In this document: positions 9,188 to 16,976 of the stretch, one piece after another
How positions within the stretch are numbered: the first letter of the stretch is position 1
How the letters are laid out: every line of letters begins with the position of its first letter
Source: Priestia koreensis
GTDB lineage: Bacteria; Bacillota; Bacilli; Bacillales; Bacillaceae_H
Direction: 5' to 3'
DNA: 64,000 nt
NCBI RefSeq assembly: GCF_001274935.1
Contig: NZ_LILC01000013.1
Span: forward strand, 186,001-250,000
Notes under the pieces: generated by a model
The model's input: only the letters and a program-made list of their open reading frames with translations
What the model was told of the DNA's origin: nothing
Database searches by the model: none
Translations under genes and position numbers: made by a program

Positions 9188-9569
9188 CCTGTCTTCCTCC
9201 TTGTTCGGTTTGTTTTATTAACACTACACAACCCTAACACGGAAAGATAACAGGCGAATGATAGCACGATTACAGTTCGTTTACAAAACCAAAAAATCGA
9301 CCTTTTTTCAATGTAATATACTCCTATAAAGTATATAATTAGAGAGATAAGAAAGATCTTCTTTTTTCTTTCCCTCATTTTGGATTTGTGAACGTTTATT
9401 GAACCTTCAGGCAAACGGTTTGATTTGGCAGAGTTTTTTCTTGTTTTTATGGACATAAATATGTTGTAATCATATATGTAGTCATTACCTTATACCACAA
9501 TGATACTGTTGATAAACAAAAGATATACATCGTACTTCGTGACGAGAGGAGGAAGCATAGAAACGTTCT
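9188..9569. other. Gene-free divergent promoter region
   Basis: About 380 bases between the NlpC/P60 gene and the small membrane protein gene. It is AT-rich with many stops. It presumably carries promoters for both flanking genes. I see no convincing repeat, riboswitch or conserved ORF; an overlapping 90-codon frame includes the hydrolase ribosome binding site and is rejected. Confidence 0.5.
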
Positions 9570-9815
9570 ATGCGCCATCACATGAAAACAGAAGATCAAG
9601 AACAAAAATCAAGCAATTTAACGTTTTGGATGATTTGTATTGTCCCTACAATCGGTGCAATTGTCGTAGCACTCGTTGCCTTCTTATTACCGGCAGCTCC
9701 TGGTGAAGGGCCTCGTGATATGGGACCACCAGCACCAAGAATTCCGCATGAGCAAAAAAGCGATTCTAATTCGACAGGCTATCACTACACGCCATCACAA
9801 CATCAGCAAGCATAA
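9570..9815 (+). CDS. Small membrane protein, 81 residues
   Basis: One membrane helix at about residues 18-42 (FWMICIVPTIGAIVVALVAF) is followed by a Pro-rich outer or inner tail (PAAPGEGPRD, PPAPRIP). Its function is unknown. The start is uncertain: the GAGGAGG motif is about 17 bases before ATG 9570 and even further from ATG 9582. It is followed at once by an intrinsic terminator, supporting a real transcription unit. Confidence 0.55.
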   Translation: MRHHMKTEDQEQKSSNLTFWMICIVPTIGAIVVALVAFLLPAAPGEGPRDMGPPAPRIPHEQKSDSNSTGYHYTPSQHQQA

Positions 9816-9842
9816 AAAAAGACGCGAAATCGCGTCTTTTTG
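9814..9842. terminator. Bidirectional terminator
   Basis: AAAAAGACGCG/CGCGTCTTTTT hairpin with a four-base loop between converging genes. Confidence 0.88.
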
Positions 9843-9843
9843 T

Positions 9844-10761
9844 TTAGGAAGAAGAACCGCATGAAGAGCTGCTACACGAGCTTCCAGAGCTACAGGAGTG
9901 GCTGCTACAAGAATGACCGCTACAGGAGTGATGATGATCATGGTGATGGGTAGAAGTGTGAGAGGGCGAATGATCATTCATACGTTCGCAATATTGATCA
10001 TGGGTGGAACACGTGTCAGAGTAAAAAATCATTAGTGGAATCATCGAAACGGAATCTGTGCCGTCTCTCAAGCGACTGGACGATTTTTTATAGCTTCCGC
10101 TTTTTACGTGTTGAATATCATATTGTAGCTGCTGAATAAGTCGATCAATAACGTTAGCGGCTTCTTCACTTGTATGTGTTTGAAAATACGTTTCTTTTAA
10201 TTCATCGTGACTAAGATCATTAAAATTCTCAATAATATTTTTTGATAGAGGTTGTTGAAAAAAGCGTCCATATGTACGATGTGTTTCTTCATTCGTTAAA
10301 AATAGGCGCCCATACACCCATTCAAAAAACGCTCTTTCTTCAGTCGTGTTCCCTACTGATGGTGCATGATGAATCATGTTTCCTTTGTAATCCTCACAAA
10401 AGCGCTCATATTCTCTTGTAAACATCAGCATTGCGTGCCAAATTTCGTCTACCTTTTCGTTATACATTGGCACTTCTTTTAAGATCGCGCTGAGCAAGAA
10501 AAATCGCTTTAGCTCCATTTCATAATAATCGTAGTCTTCCTCCCTGATCTGTCCTTCACCAATCACTCTTTTTTTCACATGAGCAGCGTATGATTCAGGC
10601 ATAGTATTTTCCAAGCGAGACAGCAGTTCTTCTAATCCTAAGTCACTCCGAATACCGGCTCGTTCGTAAACGGTATACGAAAAGGAAAGTTTTTTATTTT
10701 TGACTGCCCTTCCTATCAAAAAGGCAGCAAACGTAACAAAAGCGATTATGGTTATTTCCAT
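9844..10761 (-). CDS. Membrane-anchored protein with Cys/His/Ser-rich tail
   Basis: This 305-residue protein has a short N-terminal hydrophobic helix (about 2-17) and a helical middle containing VDEIWHAMLMFTREYERFC. That segment resembles the WH-containing motif of the glycine-rich-domain (DUF1399-like) proteins. The last 45 residues are a low-complexity tail of His clusters, then SCSGHSCSSHSCSSG-like Cys-Ser repeats. The tail could bind metal ions or form disulfides. No enzyme activity can be assigned. The start follows AAAGGAGGG. The terminator at 9814-9842 ends its transcript. Confidence 0.65.
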   Translation of the reverse strand: MEITIIAFVTFAAFLIGRAVKNKKLSFSYTVYERAGIRSDLGLEELLSRLENTMPESYAAHVKKRVIGEGQIREEDYDYYEMELKRFFLLSAILKEVPMYNEKVDEIWHAMLMFTREYERFCEDYKGNMIHHAPSVGNTTEERAFFEWVYGRLFLTNEETHRTYGRFFQQPLSKNIIENFNDLSHDELKETYFQTHTSEEAANVIDRLIQQLQYDIQHVKSGSYKKSSSRLRDGTDSVSMIPLMIFYSDTCSTHDQYCERMNDHSPSHTSTHHHDHHHSCSGHSCSSHSCSSGSSCSSSSCGSSS

Positions 10762-10904
10762 AATTTTCTTCCCTCCTTTCTTTCATTATAGCTCCTTTGT
10801 CTCTCTAGATGAAGAAAAAATCCCTTTTGTATAAATCATCTGAAAATGCACACGTTAGTGGTAAAGACGTCGTACTGAAGATGGGCGTAACACACCTTAA
10901 GTCT

Positions 10905-11160
10905 TGGCGAAGACATTGTCCGTATTTCAGATAAGGGTGTTGTCATTACTGGGGATGTTCGGATATTTATCGGGGATGTCCAACTAATTACGGTTAAAAT
11001 CCGCCTCTGAATTGCTTCAATTGATAAAGCAAGAGAAAGTGGGATGGATTGTGGTGTGAAACCGATCCATACTACAGCTCAAAGGCAAAGCCCATTCATT
11101 CTCATCGACAAGTTAACCGAAAAGGTAGAACATTCACTTCTCCAACCAAGGAAGACATAA
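10905..11160 (+). pseudogene. gvpJ: Decayed gas vesicle gene gvpJ
   Basis: From 10912 the plus strand reads DIVRISDKGVVITGD, then GDVQLITVKIRL, a TGA at 11008, then IASIDKARESGMD. After a one-base shift near 11050 it continues CETDPYYSSKAK. The order and wording match gas vesicle protein J of B. megaterium (DKGVVIAGD, ELLTIKIRL, IVASVDKAKE, WWENDPYLSSK in the known protein). One nonsense codon and one frameshift mark it as a pseudogene. No other gvp genes are present. The first 20 or so codons are not recognisable. Confidence 0.75.
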
Positions 11161-11190
11161 TAAAAAGGCGGTATTGTAACCGCCTTTTAG
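11161..11190 (-). terminator. Terminator of the CynX-like gene
   Basis: AAAAGGCGGT/ACCGCCTTTTT hairpin, T-run on the minus strand, overlapping the MFS stop. Confidence 0.88.
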
Positions 11191-12416
11191 CTTTCAATTG
11201 TTTTATTACGCCCTGCTCCAATGCCGCAAAGTAAAATAAGCGCTGATGCAACAACAAGCATATAAAGAGGTGCTGTCCAGCTGTGGGTCGTATCGTGTAA
11301 AAGACCAAATAGCGTTGGCCCCACTGCCGCGAGAAGATACCCGATGGACTGCGCCATTCCTGACAAGCTTGCTGCTTCTCCTGCAGTCGTCGTGCGCATT
11401 CCGAAAAACATCATACTAAGGCTAAACGCAGAGCCCCCTGCAACCCCGAGAAGAATCACCCATAGAACAGTTAAGCTTGTTGAACCGTACAGTAAGCCTA
11501 GAATGGCAATGACAAATAATCCTCCGCTTGCAGCAGCTAATCCACTTTGGCTTTTCATTTTCCCTGCAAAAACAGGAATTAAAAACGTAACTGGGAGAAC
11601 AGCGAATTGTAGTAATGAAAGCGTCCATCCAGCAGCACTTGAGCTCAGTCCCTGTTCAATGAGAATTTCAGGAAGCCACGCGACAATCGTGTAAAAAATC
11701 AGCGATTGTAGCCCCATAAAGAACGTAACCTGCCAAGCAAGACCAGAGCGCAGCAAATTCCCTTCTGACTTAACTGATTTTTTGACAATTTGCGGTTTCA
11801 CTCTTTTCCTCATTTGTGGCATCCATACTAAAATGGATACGAATGAAATAACGACCCAATAGCCCAGTGCCCCGATCCAACCCCATCCAAGGTTGCTCGC
11901 AAGTGGAACGCTTAAACCAGATGCAACAGCGGCACATAGATTCATCGCGACTGAATACACGCCTGTCATTAAACCAATTTTGTGAGGGAATTCCTTTTTA
12001 ATAATGCTTGGAAGCAAGACGTTTCCGATTGCAATCGCAAGACCAAGCATAACCGTTCCGACAAATAATGTGAGCGTACCTGATAATGAGCGTAAAATAA
12101 CGCCTACAGTAAGAACGAGTAATGAAACGAAAAGAACGGCCTCCATCCCAAAACGCTTTGCAAGCCTTGGTGCAAATGGCGAAACGAGCGCAAAAGCAAG
12201 TAGCGGAACGGTTGTAATCGTTCCAGCTAACGTATTCGATATGTGGAGATTATCTCGAATGAGTCCTACAAGAGGTCCTACAGACGTAATCGGAGCCCGT
12301 AAGTTCATCGCAATGAAAATAATCCCTAGTATAAGGAGCCATGTACCAGCTTTAGGAGCAATCTTACGCTCTGCCTCGGTGTAGAGCTGTTCGTCTAATT
12401 TTCTCTCTGCGCTCAT
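11187..12416 (-). CDS. MFS transporter of the CynX/NimT family
   Basis: A 12-helix major facilitator of about 409 residues. After a short cytoplasmic leader the sequence MNLRAPITSVGPLVG is typical of the CynX/NimT (cyanate/2-nitroimidazole) family, which exports or imports small anions and nitro compounds. The ATG at 12416 is preceded by TGGGAGGAG and shares ATGA with the stop codon of the upstream GntR gene. The two are therefore translationally coupled. The regulator probably controls this transporter. Actual substrate unknown. Confidence 0.88.
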   Translation of the reverse strand: MSAERKLDEQLYTEAERKIAPKAGTWLLILGIIFIAMNLRAPITSVGPLVGLIRDNLHISNTLAGTITTVPLLAFALVSPFAPRLAKRFGMEAVLFVSLLVLTVGVILRSLSGTLTLFVGTVMLGLAIAIGNVLLPSIIKKEFPHKIGLMTGVYSVAMNLCAAVASGLSVPLASNLGWGWIGALGYWVVISFVSILVWMPQMRKRVKPQIVKKSVKSEGNLLRSGLAWQVTFFMGLQSLIFYTIVAWLPEILIEQGLSSSAAGWTLSLLQFAVLPVTFLIPVFAGKMKSQSGLAAASGGLFVIAILGLLYGSTSLTVLWVILLGVAGGSAFSLSMMFFGMRTTTAGEAASLSGMAQSIGYLLAAVGPTLFGLLHDTTHSWTAPLYMLVVASALILLCGIGAGRNKTIES

Positions 12417-13111
12417 GATCGCTCCTCCCATTTTTGTTCGACTTCTTTCATATACTGTTTAATGTACGCATTAACAGCCTCTACCGCTTGATCCGCATCC
12501 TTTTCAATAATGGCCTCCACCATTTGATGATGCGTTTCTTGATAAATATCTGACTGAGGCGTAATCTCCATTAAGCTGTTAACGGAAAGTTGAATCGCCT
12601 CCATCATATTTTCGTACAGTTCAATTAAAATACCATTATGAGTCGCTTCTGCAATCGCAAGGTGAAGGTTTAAATCAGCTCGAACGTACCCTTCCATGTC
12701 ACCATCGGCGGCGGCTTTTTCACAGGCGTTTAGATGAGAGGAAATGTTTTTAACATCTTCATCTGTACGGCGGTGCGCGGCTAAAAGCGCAGCTTGATAT
12801 TCAAGCGCATGACGCACCTCTAGCGTTTCGACAAGTGTGGATTGACGAATACGCTTAATTAAGACCGCCCCGAGAACACTTGATGAGCAGACATGCGTTC
12901 CGTCCCCTTGACGAGTTTTAAGGAGTCCTGCGTGAACGAGCGCACGTATCGCCTCACGAAGCGTATTTCGACTTACGCCTAGCTCTTCCATCAAAACCGG
13001 TTCAGGTGGAATTTTCGTTCCGACGGACCACTTTCCAGACTCAATTAATTCTTCTATTTGCAGTACGACTTGTTCGACAAGTGATAAACGATTGGTTTTA
13101 TGTAAGTTCAT
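12413..13111 (-). CDS. FadR-subfamily GntR transcriptional regulator
   Basis: A 232-residue regulator with an N-terminal winged HTH (residues 8-75: EELIESGKWSVGTKIPPEPVLMEELGVSRNTLREAIRAL) and a C-terminal all-helical FCD ligand domain (about 90-225). That domain has conserved Asp and His positions (RADLNLHLAIAEATHN; ETHHQMVEAI) that usually bind a metal and carboxylate ligand. It is the first gene of a two-gene operon with the CynX-like transporter, overlapping it by four bases. It probably represses its own operon. Confidence 0.9.
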   Translation of the reverse strand: MNLHKTNRLSLVEQVVLQIEELIESGKWSVGTKIPPEPVLMEELGVSRNTLREAIRALVHAGLLKTRQGDGTHVCSSSVLGAVLIKRIRQSTLVETLEVRHALEYQAALLAAHRRTDEDVKNISSHLNACEKAAADGDMEGYVRADLNLHLAIAEATHNGILIELYENMMEAIQLSVNSLMEITPQSDIYQETHHQMVEAIIEKDADQAVEAVNAYIKQYMKEVEQKWEERS

Positions 13112-13203
13112 GTTTTTCTCCTTAAACGTAGGATGATTTGATCATTGGTACTATATCACAAAAAAAAGAGAGTTGTAAATAGATGAGGAAAGGAGAACGT
13201 ACG

Positions 13204-13431
13204 TTGCGTAAGAAGAACGGAAAAAATGGACAAAAAAATAGAAGCACAGTTATCTCGCACCGTACTTCCCAACTTCTTCTATATATTATGGGGGGACATA
13301 ATATCGTAAAAATTGAAGATACCTTTATTATCCACGATTTCACCGAAAAATCTATAGTTCTAGGGAGTTTCTCAAATCGTTTTTTTTTCCCTGTCAGACA
13401 CTCTGACTTTATCTCTATTTTAGAAAAATAA
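13204..13431 (+). CDS. Possible small protein, 75 residues
   Basis: An ORF open from 13183 could start at TTG 13204 after AAAGGAG. It ends in a stretch (VKIEDTFIIHDFTEKSIVLGSF) that looks protein-like, but there is no recognisable family, and the N-terminal part is Lys/Asn-rich and close to random. It occupies the space between the GntR operon promoter and the AhpD-like gene. It may be spurious. Confidence 0.25.
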   Translation: MRKKNGKNGQKNRSTVISHRTSQLLLYIMGGHNIVKIEDTFIIHDFTEKSIVLGSFSNRFFFPVRHSDFISILEK

Positions 13432-13503
13432 ATAGTTATAATCACCTATGCTTATTTGTAAACTAAGTCTTTTTATAGACTTTCTTTATTTTCATGCTTT
13501 GTT

Positions 13504-13974
13504 TTACCTTAAGGAGCAAAAATCGTACAAGTCTAGGCTGACAATCATTTTATGAAAGCCATCAAATAAGTTAATAACGGCAAGCAGCTCCATAATCTGT
13601 TCATTAGACCATGTACCTGTTAAGCTCTCTATTTCTTGATCTGTTACTTTACGCGGTGCCGTGCGATAGGTGTGAATAAACGAAAACAGCGACTGATCAA
13701 AAGCAGATAACGAGGTGAAGTCACCTGACTGGATCGCAGATTGAATTTGTTCATTTAACGTATAATCATCTACATATGAAAGGCTCATGCAGGTTGCACA
13801 GCCGTTCACATTCGCTAGGTACACCCGAACTTTCTCCTTCGTTTCCTTTGTTAAAAGCGCTGAACTCCAGAGATCCTCATAGAGTTGATCATACATCTCT
13901 TTAACATTTGGTACGAGTGATAGGGCATTTTCAAAATTTGTTCCTTCTTTTGCTGGTAGTTGAATTCTTGGCAT
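13504..13974 (-). CDS. Carboxymuconolactone decarboxylase / AhpD-like protein
   Basis: A 156-residue all-helical protein with the family-defining CxxC motif in NGCATCMSLSYVDDY around residue 55-66, where AhpD-like enzymes keep their peroxidase cysteines and proton-relay residues. Members reduce peroxides through a partner thiol system or, in the true decarboxylases, lack the CxxC. Transcribed alone and divergently from the Lrp gene. The start MPRIQLPAK follows AGGAAGGGAAG. Confidence 0.82.
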   Translation of the reverse strand: MPRIQLPAKEGTNFENALSLVPNVKEMYDQLYEDLWSSALLTKETKEKVRVYLANVNGCATCMSLSYVDDYTLNEQIQSAIQSGDFTSLSAFDQSLFSFIHTYRTAPRKVTDQEIESLTGTWSNEQIMELLAVINLFDGFHKMIVSLDLYDFCSLR

Positions 13975-14096
13975 CTTTTCTTCCCTTCCTTTCTATTTTA
14001 TAATAGAAGAAAAATAGGAGAATTCACATTTCATTCAATACGCATTTCTTCTATTTTTCTATCATTTAGAACAAAATTTGGAGGAATACGATTCAA

Positions 14097-14543
14097 ATGA
14101 AAATTGATGATATTGACCATTTAATTTTACAGCAGCTACAGGTTGATGCCCGTGTTTCCATGCGTGAACTGGCTAAGAAAGTAAACTTGTCTGCCCCGTC
14201 CGTAACAGAACGGGTGAAGAGACTTGAATCAGCAGGTATTATTGAAGAATATACGATCAAACTAAATAAGAAAAAGCTTGGACTTCCCGTTGCATGTATT
14301 GTGGAATTGACGATAAAAAACGGCCAGTACCCTCGCTTTCAACAATTCATAGCGGAGTATCCATACGCAGAGTTTTGCTATCGTATCGCCGGTCAGGCGT
14401 GTTATGTACTTAAACTGCAGTTACCGGACTTATCGATGCTAGAATCGTTTATTAACGACGTAATGCCGCTAGCAACGACCGTTTCTCATGTGGTATTATC
14501 AGAAGTGAAAATAAAGAATATTCTACCTTCTGAACAACGATAA
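14097..14543 (+). CDS. Lrp/AsnC-family transcriptional regulator
   Basis: This 148-residue protein has an N-terminal HTH (residues 4-60: DIDHLILQQLQVDARVSMRELAKKVNLSAPSVTERVKRLE) and a RAM/AsnC ligand-binding domain (about 65-145). These regulators bind DNA as octamers and sense amino acids. The start is preceded by TTTGGAGGAA. Its neighbour on the other strand is the AhpD-like gene, which it may regulate. Ligand unknown. Confidence 0.9.
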   Translation: MKIDDIDHLILQQLQVDARVSMRELAKKVNLSAPSVTERVKRLESAGIIEEYTIKLNKKKLGLPVACIVELTIKNGQYPRFQQFIAEYPYAEFCYRIAGQACYVLKLQLPDLSMLESFINDVMPLATTVSHVVLSEVKIKNILPSEQR

Positions 14544-14598
14544 AGCCAAATGATGTTCGTTAGCGTAGAGAATGAAGCTATAGAAGTTAGGTGTAAGG

Positions 14599-14853
14599 AT
14601 GATTCGTTTATCTGCATTATTATCGTTTAGTTTATTTTTTATTGGAATTAGCGTTTTCTCTAAGTATATTTACTACAAGCCGAGCAACTTTTATTACATA
14701 ACGCTTTTATTAATGATCGTGTTTTTTCAGTTTTTAGCAGAATGGTTGCTGAGCTTAATTCACAAGGAAGAGGCAAGAATACCTGCTCTTATAGGTGTAA
14801 TTGGTGTAGGCGTGGTCTTAAGTGTAACGGTTACGATTTTGTTAAATACATAA
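14599..14853 (+). CDS. Small membrane protein, three predicted helices
   Basis: An 84-residue hydrophobic protein. Helices lie at about 5-23, 32-53 and 60-82, with a charged HKEEAR loop between the last two. It lies 55 bases downstream of the Lrp gene and ends before a good terminator, so it may share that transcript. The ribosome binding site is poor (GTGTAAGG). Family not recognised. Confidence 0.6.
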   Translation: MIRLSALLSFSLFFIGISVFSKYIYYKPSNFYYITLLLMIVFFQFLAEWLLSLIHKEEARIPALIGVIGVGVVLSVTVTILLNT

Positions 14854-14876
14854 TTCCATTCTAGTGCTCCGCGCTT

Positions 14877-14909
14877 AAAGAAATCCTCTTGTTGAAGAGG
14901 ATTTCTTTT
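14877..14909 (+). terminator. Intrinsic terminator
   Basis: GAAATCCTCT/AGAGGATTTC hairpin with TTTTC tail, closing the lrp-membrane protein unit. Confidence 0.85.
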
Positions 14910-15081
14910 CGTCTTATCGAAAGAAGTAGTCAAGAGATATATCATGTTTTTAAAAATCGTTCATATATTTGTTAAAAAACATTCGCAAAATGTTCACAAG
15001 TTTTTGTTCTTTTTCAAAAAAAATGGGCATACTACGTTTACTCTCGTATGTAACAAAAAAAACGAAAAGTGAGTGTGAAAC

Positions 15082-15513
15082 ATGGATCATGATCTTATGC
15101 TCGTCCTTTTATTCATGGGTTCTATTTGGTTAACGATCTTGCTAATTATGTATTATCTATACGGTCCGCCATCCCTTCGCAAACGGCCTGCGTATACAGC
15201 ACCTATCGCACTTTCAGTACCTCGTCGTCCTCTAGCTCAAAAACTATCACAGGCTCTAACTATTAGCGGCTACCGGGTGCGGACAAATGAGCCGTTTGGT
15301 CCGTACGTCATCAGTCTCGTTATTCCTCAATATAAAATTGCCATCGACCTCATGGAAAATCCATTTTCTCGCTCTTCGTGGGAAATGATGAAGGTAAAGA
15401 AAAAGAAGCACTTTTTTCAATGCAAAGGCTGGACGCTATTGCATGTAAGTGAACATCAGCTCAATCGGGAACTCGGAAAAGTGATTAAAAAAATTCAGCG
15501 CGAAATCAGCTAA
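15082..15513 (+). CDS. Membrane-anchored protein with nuclease-fold-like C-terminal domain
   Basis: A 143-residue protein. A single helix lies at about residues 4-27. A soluble part has QALTISGYRVRTNEP, then YKIAIDLMENP, a Lys-rich strand-helix and GWTLLHVSEHQL. This order (hydrophobic strand ending in Asp, Lys-rich region, GW-hydrophobic strand) resembles the PD-(D/E)xK fold seen in DUF559/Vsr-like proteins. That is an inference and catalytic residues are not certain. The start follows AAAAGTGAGTGTG. It is monocistronic with its own terminator. Confidence 0.6.
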   Translation: MDHDLMLVLLFMGSIWLTILLIMYYLYGPPSLRKRPAYTAPIALSVPRRPLAQKLSQALTISGYRVRTNEPFGPYVISLVIPQYKIAIDLMENPFSRSSWEMMKVKKKKHFFQCKGWTLLHVSEHQLNRELGKVIKKIQREIS

Positions 15514-15549
15514 TGAAAAAAGACTGCTAGAAGGCAGTCTTTTTTCATT
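15513..15549. terminator. Bidirectional terminator
   Basis: GAAAAAAGACTGC/GCAGTCTTTTTTC hairpin between converging genes. Confidence 0.9.
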
Positions 15550-16483
15550 CATTCTCTAATTCTTTAACTGTGATCGGAATGAGCGCTTCCTCAATTTTCT
15601 CGCGTTGCTCTTCATACCATTCTGGAAGCATCAGCTTTTCACCTAGCTTTTCTACCTGTTCATCAATTGAGAATCCAGGAGGATCCGTCGCAATTTCAAA
15701 CAGAATATTCCCATGCTCTTTAAAGTAAATGGCGTTGAAGTAATTTCTGTCTTTTACTGGAGTCACATGATAGCCGCTATTCGTGACGTGTTCTCTCCAC
15801 TTCTCATGCTCAGCATTATCTTGTGCTCGCCAAGCGATGTGATGAACGGTACCCGCACCTGCAAGACCACGAACGGTTTCATCTGTTTGAATGTCAATGA
15901 TATTTCCAATCGCTGCTTCTGACTGAAAGCGAATGATCCCATTCTCTTCCCCGATTCGTGTTAAACCTAATACGTGCTCTAATAAATGAGCGGTTTCATT
16001 TGGTTTAGCTGACAGCAAAGTCGCTCCCCCGAAGCCTTTAATTGCAACGTTTGGAGTGACATTACCAAAGCTCCACGTGCTGTTCTCTCCGCCTTCTCTT
16101 GCTACAATCTCTAAGCGCAAACCATGTGGATCTTCAAAAGATAGTGTGTTTTCGTTAAAACGCACTTCCTCCTTAACCGCTACCTCAAATGTTTCTAAGC
16201 GCTTTTTCCAAAAAGGCAACGAGCCTGCGGGAACAACAAACGTTGTGACCCCTACTTGTCCCGTTCCAATTCGACCGCTAATCGCTTTTGGCCAAGGAAA
16301 GAAGGTCATGATCGTTCCTGGTGTCCCAGCTTCGTCTCCGAAGTAAAGATGATAGGTGCCTGGATCATCAAAATTAATCGTTTTTTTAATCATTCTAAGT
16401 CCTAATATCCCTGCGTAAAAATCAACATTTTCTTGTGGATGACCGACAATGGCTGAAATGTGGTGAATGCCAGCTGTACGCAT
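15545..16483 (-). CDS. Ring-cleaving dioxygenase of the VOC superfamily (MhqO/MhqA type)
   Basis: A 312-residue extradiol-type dioxygenase with two glyoxalase modules. The first begins GIHHISAIVGHPQENVDFYAGILGLRMIKKTINFDD and the second has AGTVHHIAWRAQDN near residue 215 and a later FEIATDPPGF. Metal ligands are probably the His after IH, the His of HHIAWR and the Glu of FEIA. B. subtilis MhqA/E/O proteins of this family cleave quinones under MhqR control. ATG 16483 is preferred over the GTG at 16492, which lies inside the AAGGAG site. An inverted repeat lies upstream (16507-16547). Confidence 0.88.
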   Translation of the reverse strand: MRTAGIHHISAIVGHPQENVDFYAGILGLRMIKKTINFDDPGTYHLYFGDEAGTPGTIMTFFPWPKAISGRIGTGQVGVTTFVVPAGSLPFWKKRLETFEVAVKEEVRFNENTLSFEDPHGLRLEIVAREGGENSTWSFGNVTPNVAIKGFGGATLLSAKPNETAHLLEHVLGLTRIGEENGIIRFQSEAAIGNIIDIQTDETVRGLAGAGTVHHIAWRAQDNAEHEKWREHVTNSGYHVTPVKDRNYFNAIYFKEHGNILFEIATDPPGFSIDEQVEKLGEKLMLPEWYEEQREKIEEALIPITVKELENE

Positions 16484-16506
16484 ATTCTCCACTCCTTTTT
16501 ATTTGT

Positions 16507-16547
16507 TAATTATCTTTAAATAAATTATTTTTAATTCAAGATAATTA
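16507..16547 (-). promoter_or_regulatory. Inverted repeat, possible MhqR-like operator
   Basis: Perfect 10-bp arms TAATTATCTT (16507-16516) and AAGATAATTA (16538-16547). On the minus strand the repeat contains TATCTTGAATT, similar to the published MhqR half-site TATCTCGAATT. It sits 25-60 bases upstream of the dioxygenase start. Operator role is inferred. Confidence 0.5.
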
Positions 16548-16587
16548 TATGAAACGGTGAGCCAAACGTCAAGAGATCCGTATAAAT

Positions 16588-16665
16588 AAAAAAATGGACC
16601 ACCGAGCGTCTGCTCAGTGCCCCACTATAGCTTACCGAATAATGACGAATCCTTTAAGGTTTCGT
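16588..16665 (-). ncRNA. Putative small RNA of about 78 nt
   Basis: A strong promoter (16672-16700) is followed by a short stretch without a translatable ORF. It has a first stem (ACGAA...TTCGT near 16664-16644) and then a terminator hairpin CACTGAGC/GCTCGGTG (16619-16600) with a T7 run. The transcript boundaries are inferred from these signals. No known RNA family is recognised. Confidence 0.55.
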
Positions 16666-16671
16666 ACACCC

Positions 16672-16700
16672 ATCATAGCACAACAATTTTTAAAATTCAA
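16672..16700 (-). promoter_or_regulatory. Sigma-A promoter of the putative small RNA
   Basis: TTGAAT (16695-16700), a 17-base spacer, and extended minus-10 TGC-TATGAT (16672-16680) on the minus strand. Confidence 0.7.
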
Positions 16701-16733
16701 TTATTTTACACCTTTGTATAAAATTACAATAGG

Positions 16734-16976
16734 TTAAGCATAGACCTTTATGGGTGAACAGCGCTTAACTTCTTTTCTCTCCACTTTTTGCGCAATTAAG
16801 CAGCACGTTTTTCGTTCGCTGTACTTGTGAACGACCTTTCGAAAGGCTTTTCGCGAAGCATTCGGGCTTATCAGTTGATCTGAATAAGATAATTGACTTA
16901 GCCAAACGAACCGATTAGAAACGTCTTCTTCCTTTTCTTGTTGGAAACGCGGTGCTAATGTTGTGCAGTAGCCCAT
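16734..16976 (-). CDS. Possible 80-codon ORF, perhaps the shifted end of the preceding small gene
   Basis: An ORF beginning at ATG 16976 without a convincing ribosome binding site. The product is basic and rich in Lys, Arg and Ser, with no recognisable domain. It overlaps in another frame the 39-codon ORF at 16915-17034, which does have a good ribosome binding site. The two together could be one gene with a frameshift. Weakly supported. Confidence 0.3.
   Translation of the reverse strand: MGYCTTLAPRFQQEKEEDVSNRFVWLSQLSYSDQLISPNASRKAFRKVVHKYSERKTCCLIAQKVERKEVKRCSPIKVYA

Noticed and set aside
9184..9456. 90-codon minus-strand frame upstream of the NlpC/P60 gene
   Set aside because: It contains the ribosome binding site and promoter region of the hydrolase, has no start signal of its own and shows random composition.
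13122..13445. 107-codon minus-strand frame between GntR and AhpD-like genes
   Set aside because: No start signal, low-complexity Phe/Ile-rich product and antisense to the weak ORF called at 13204-13431.
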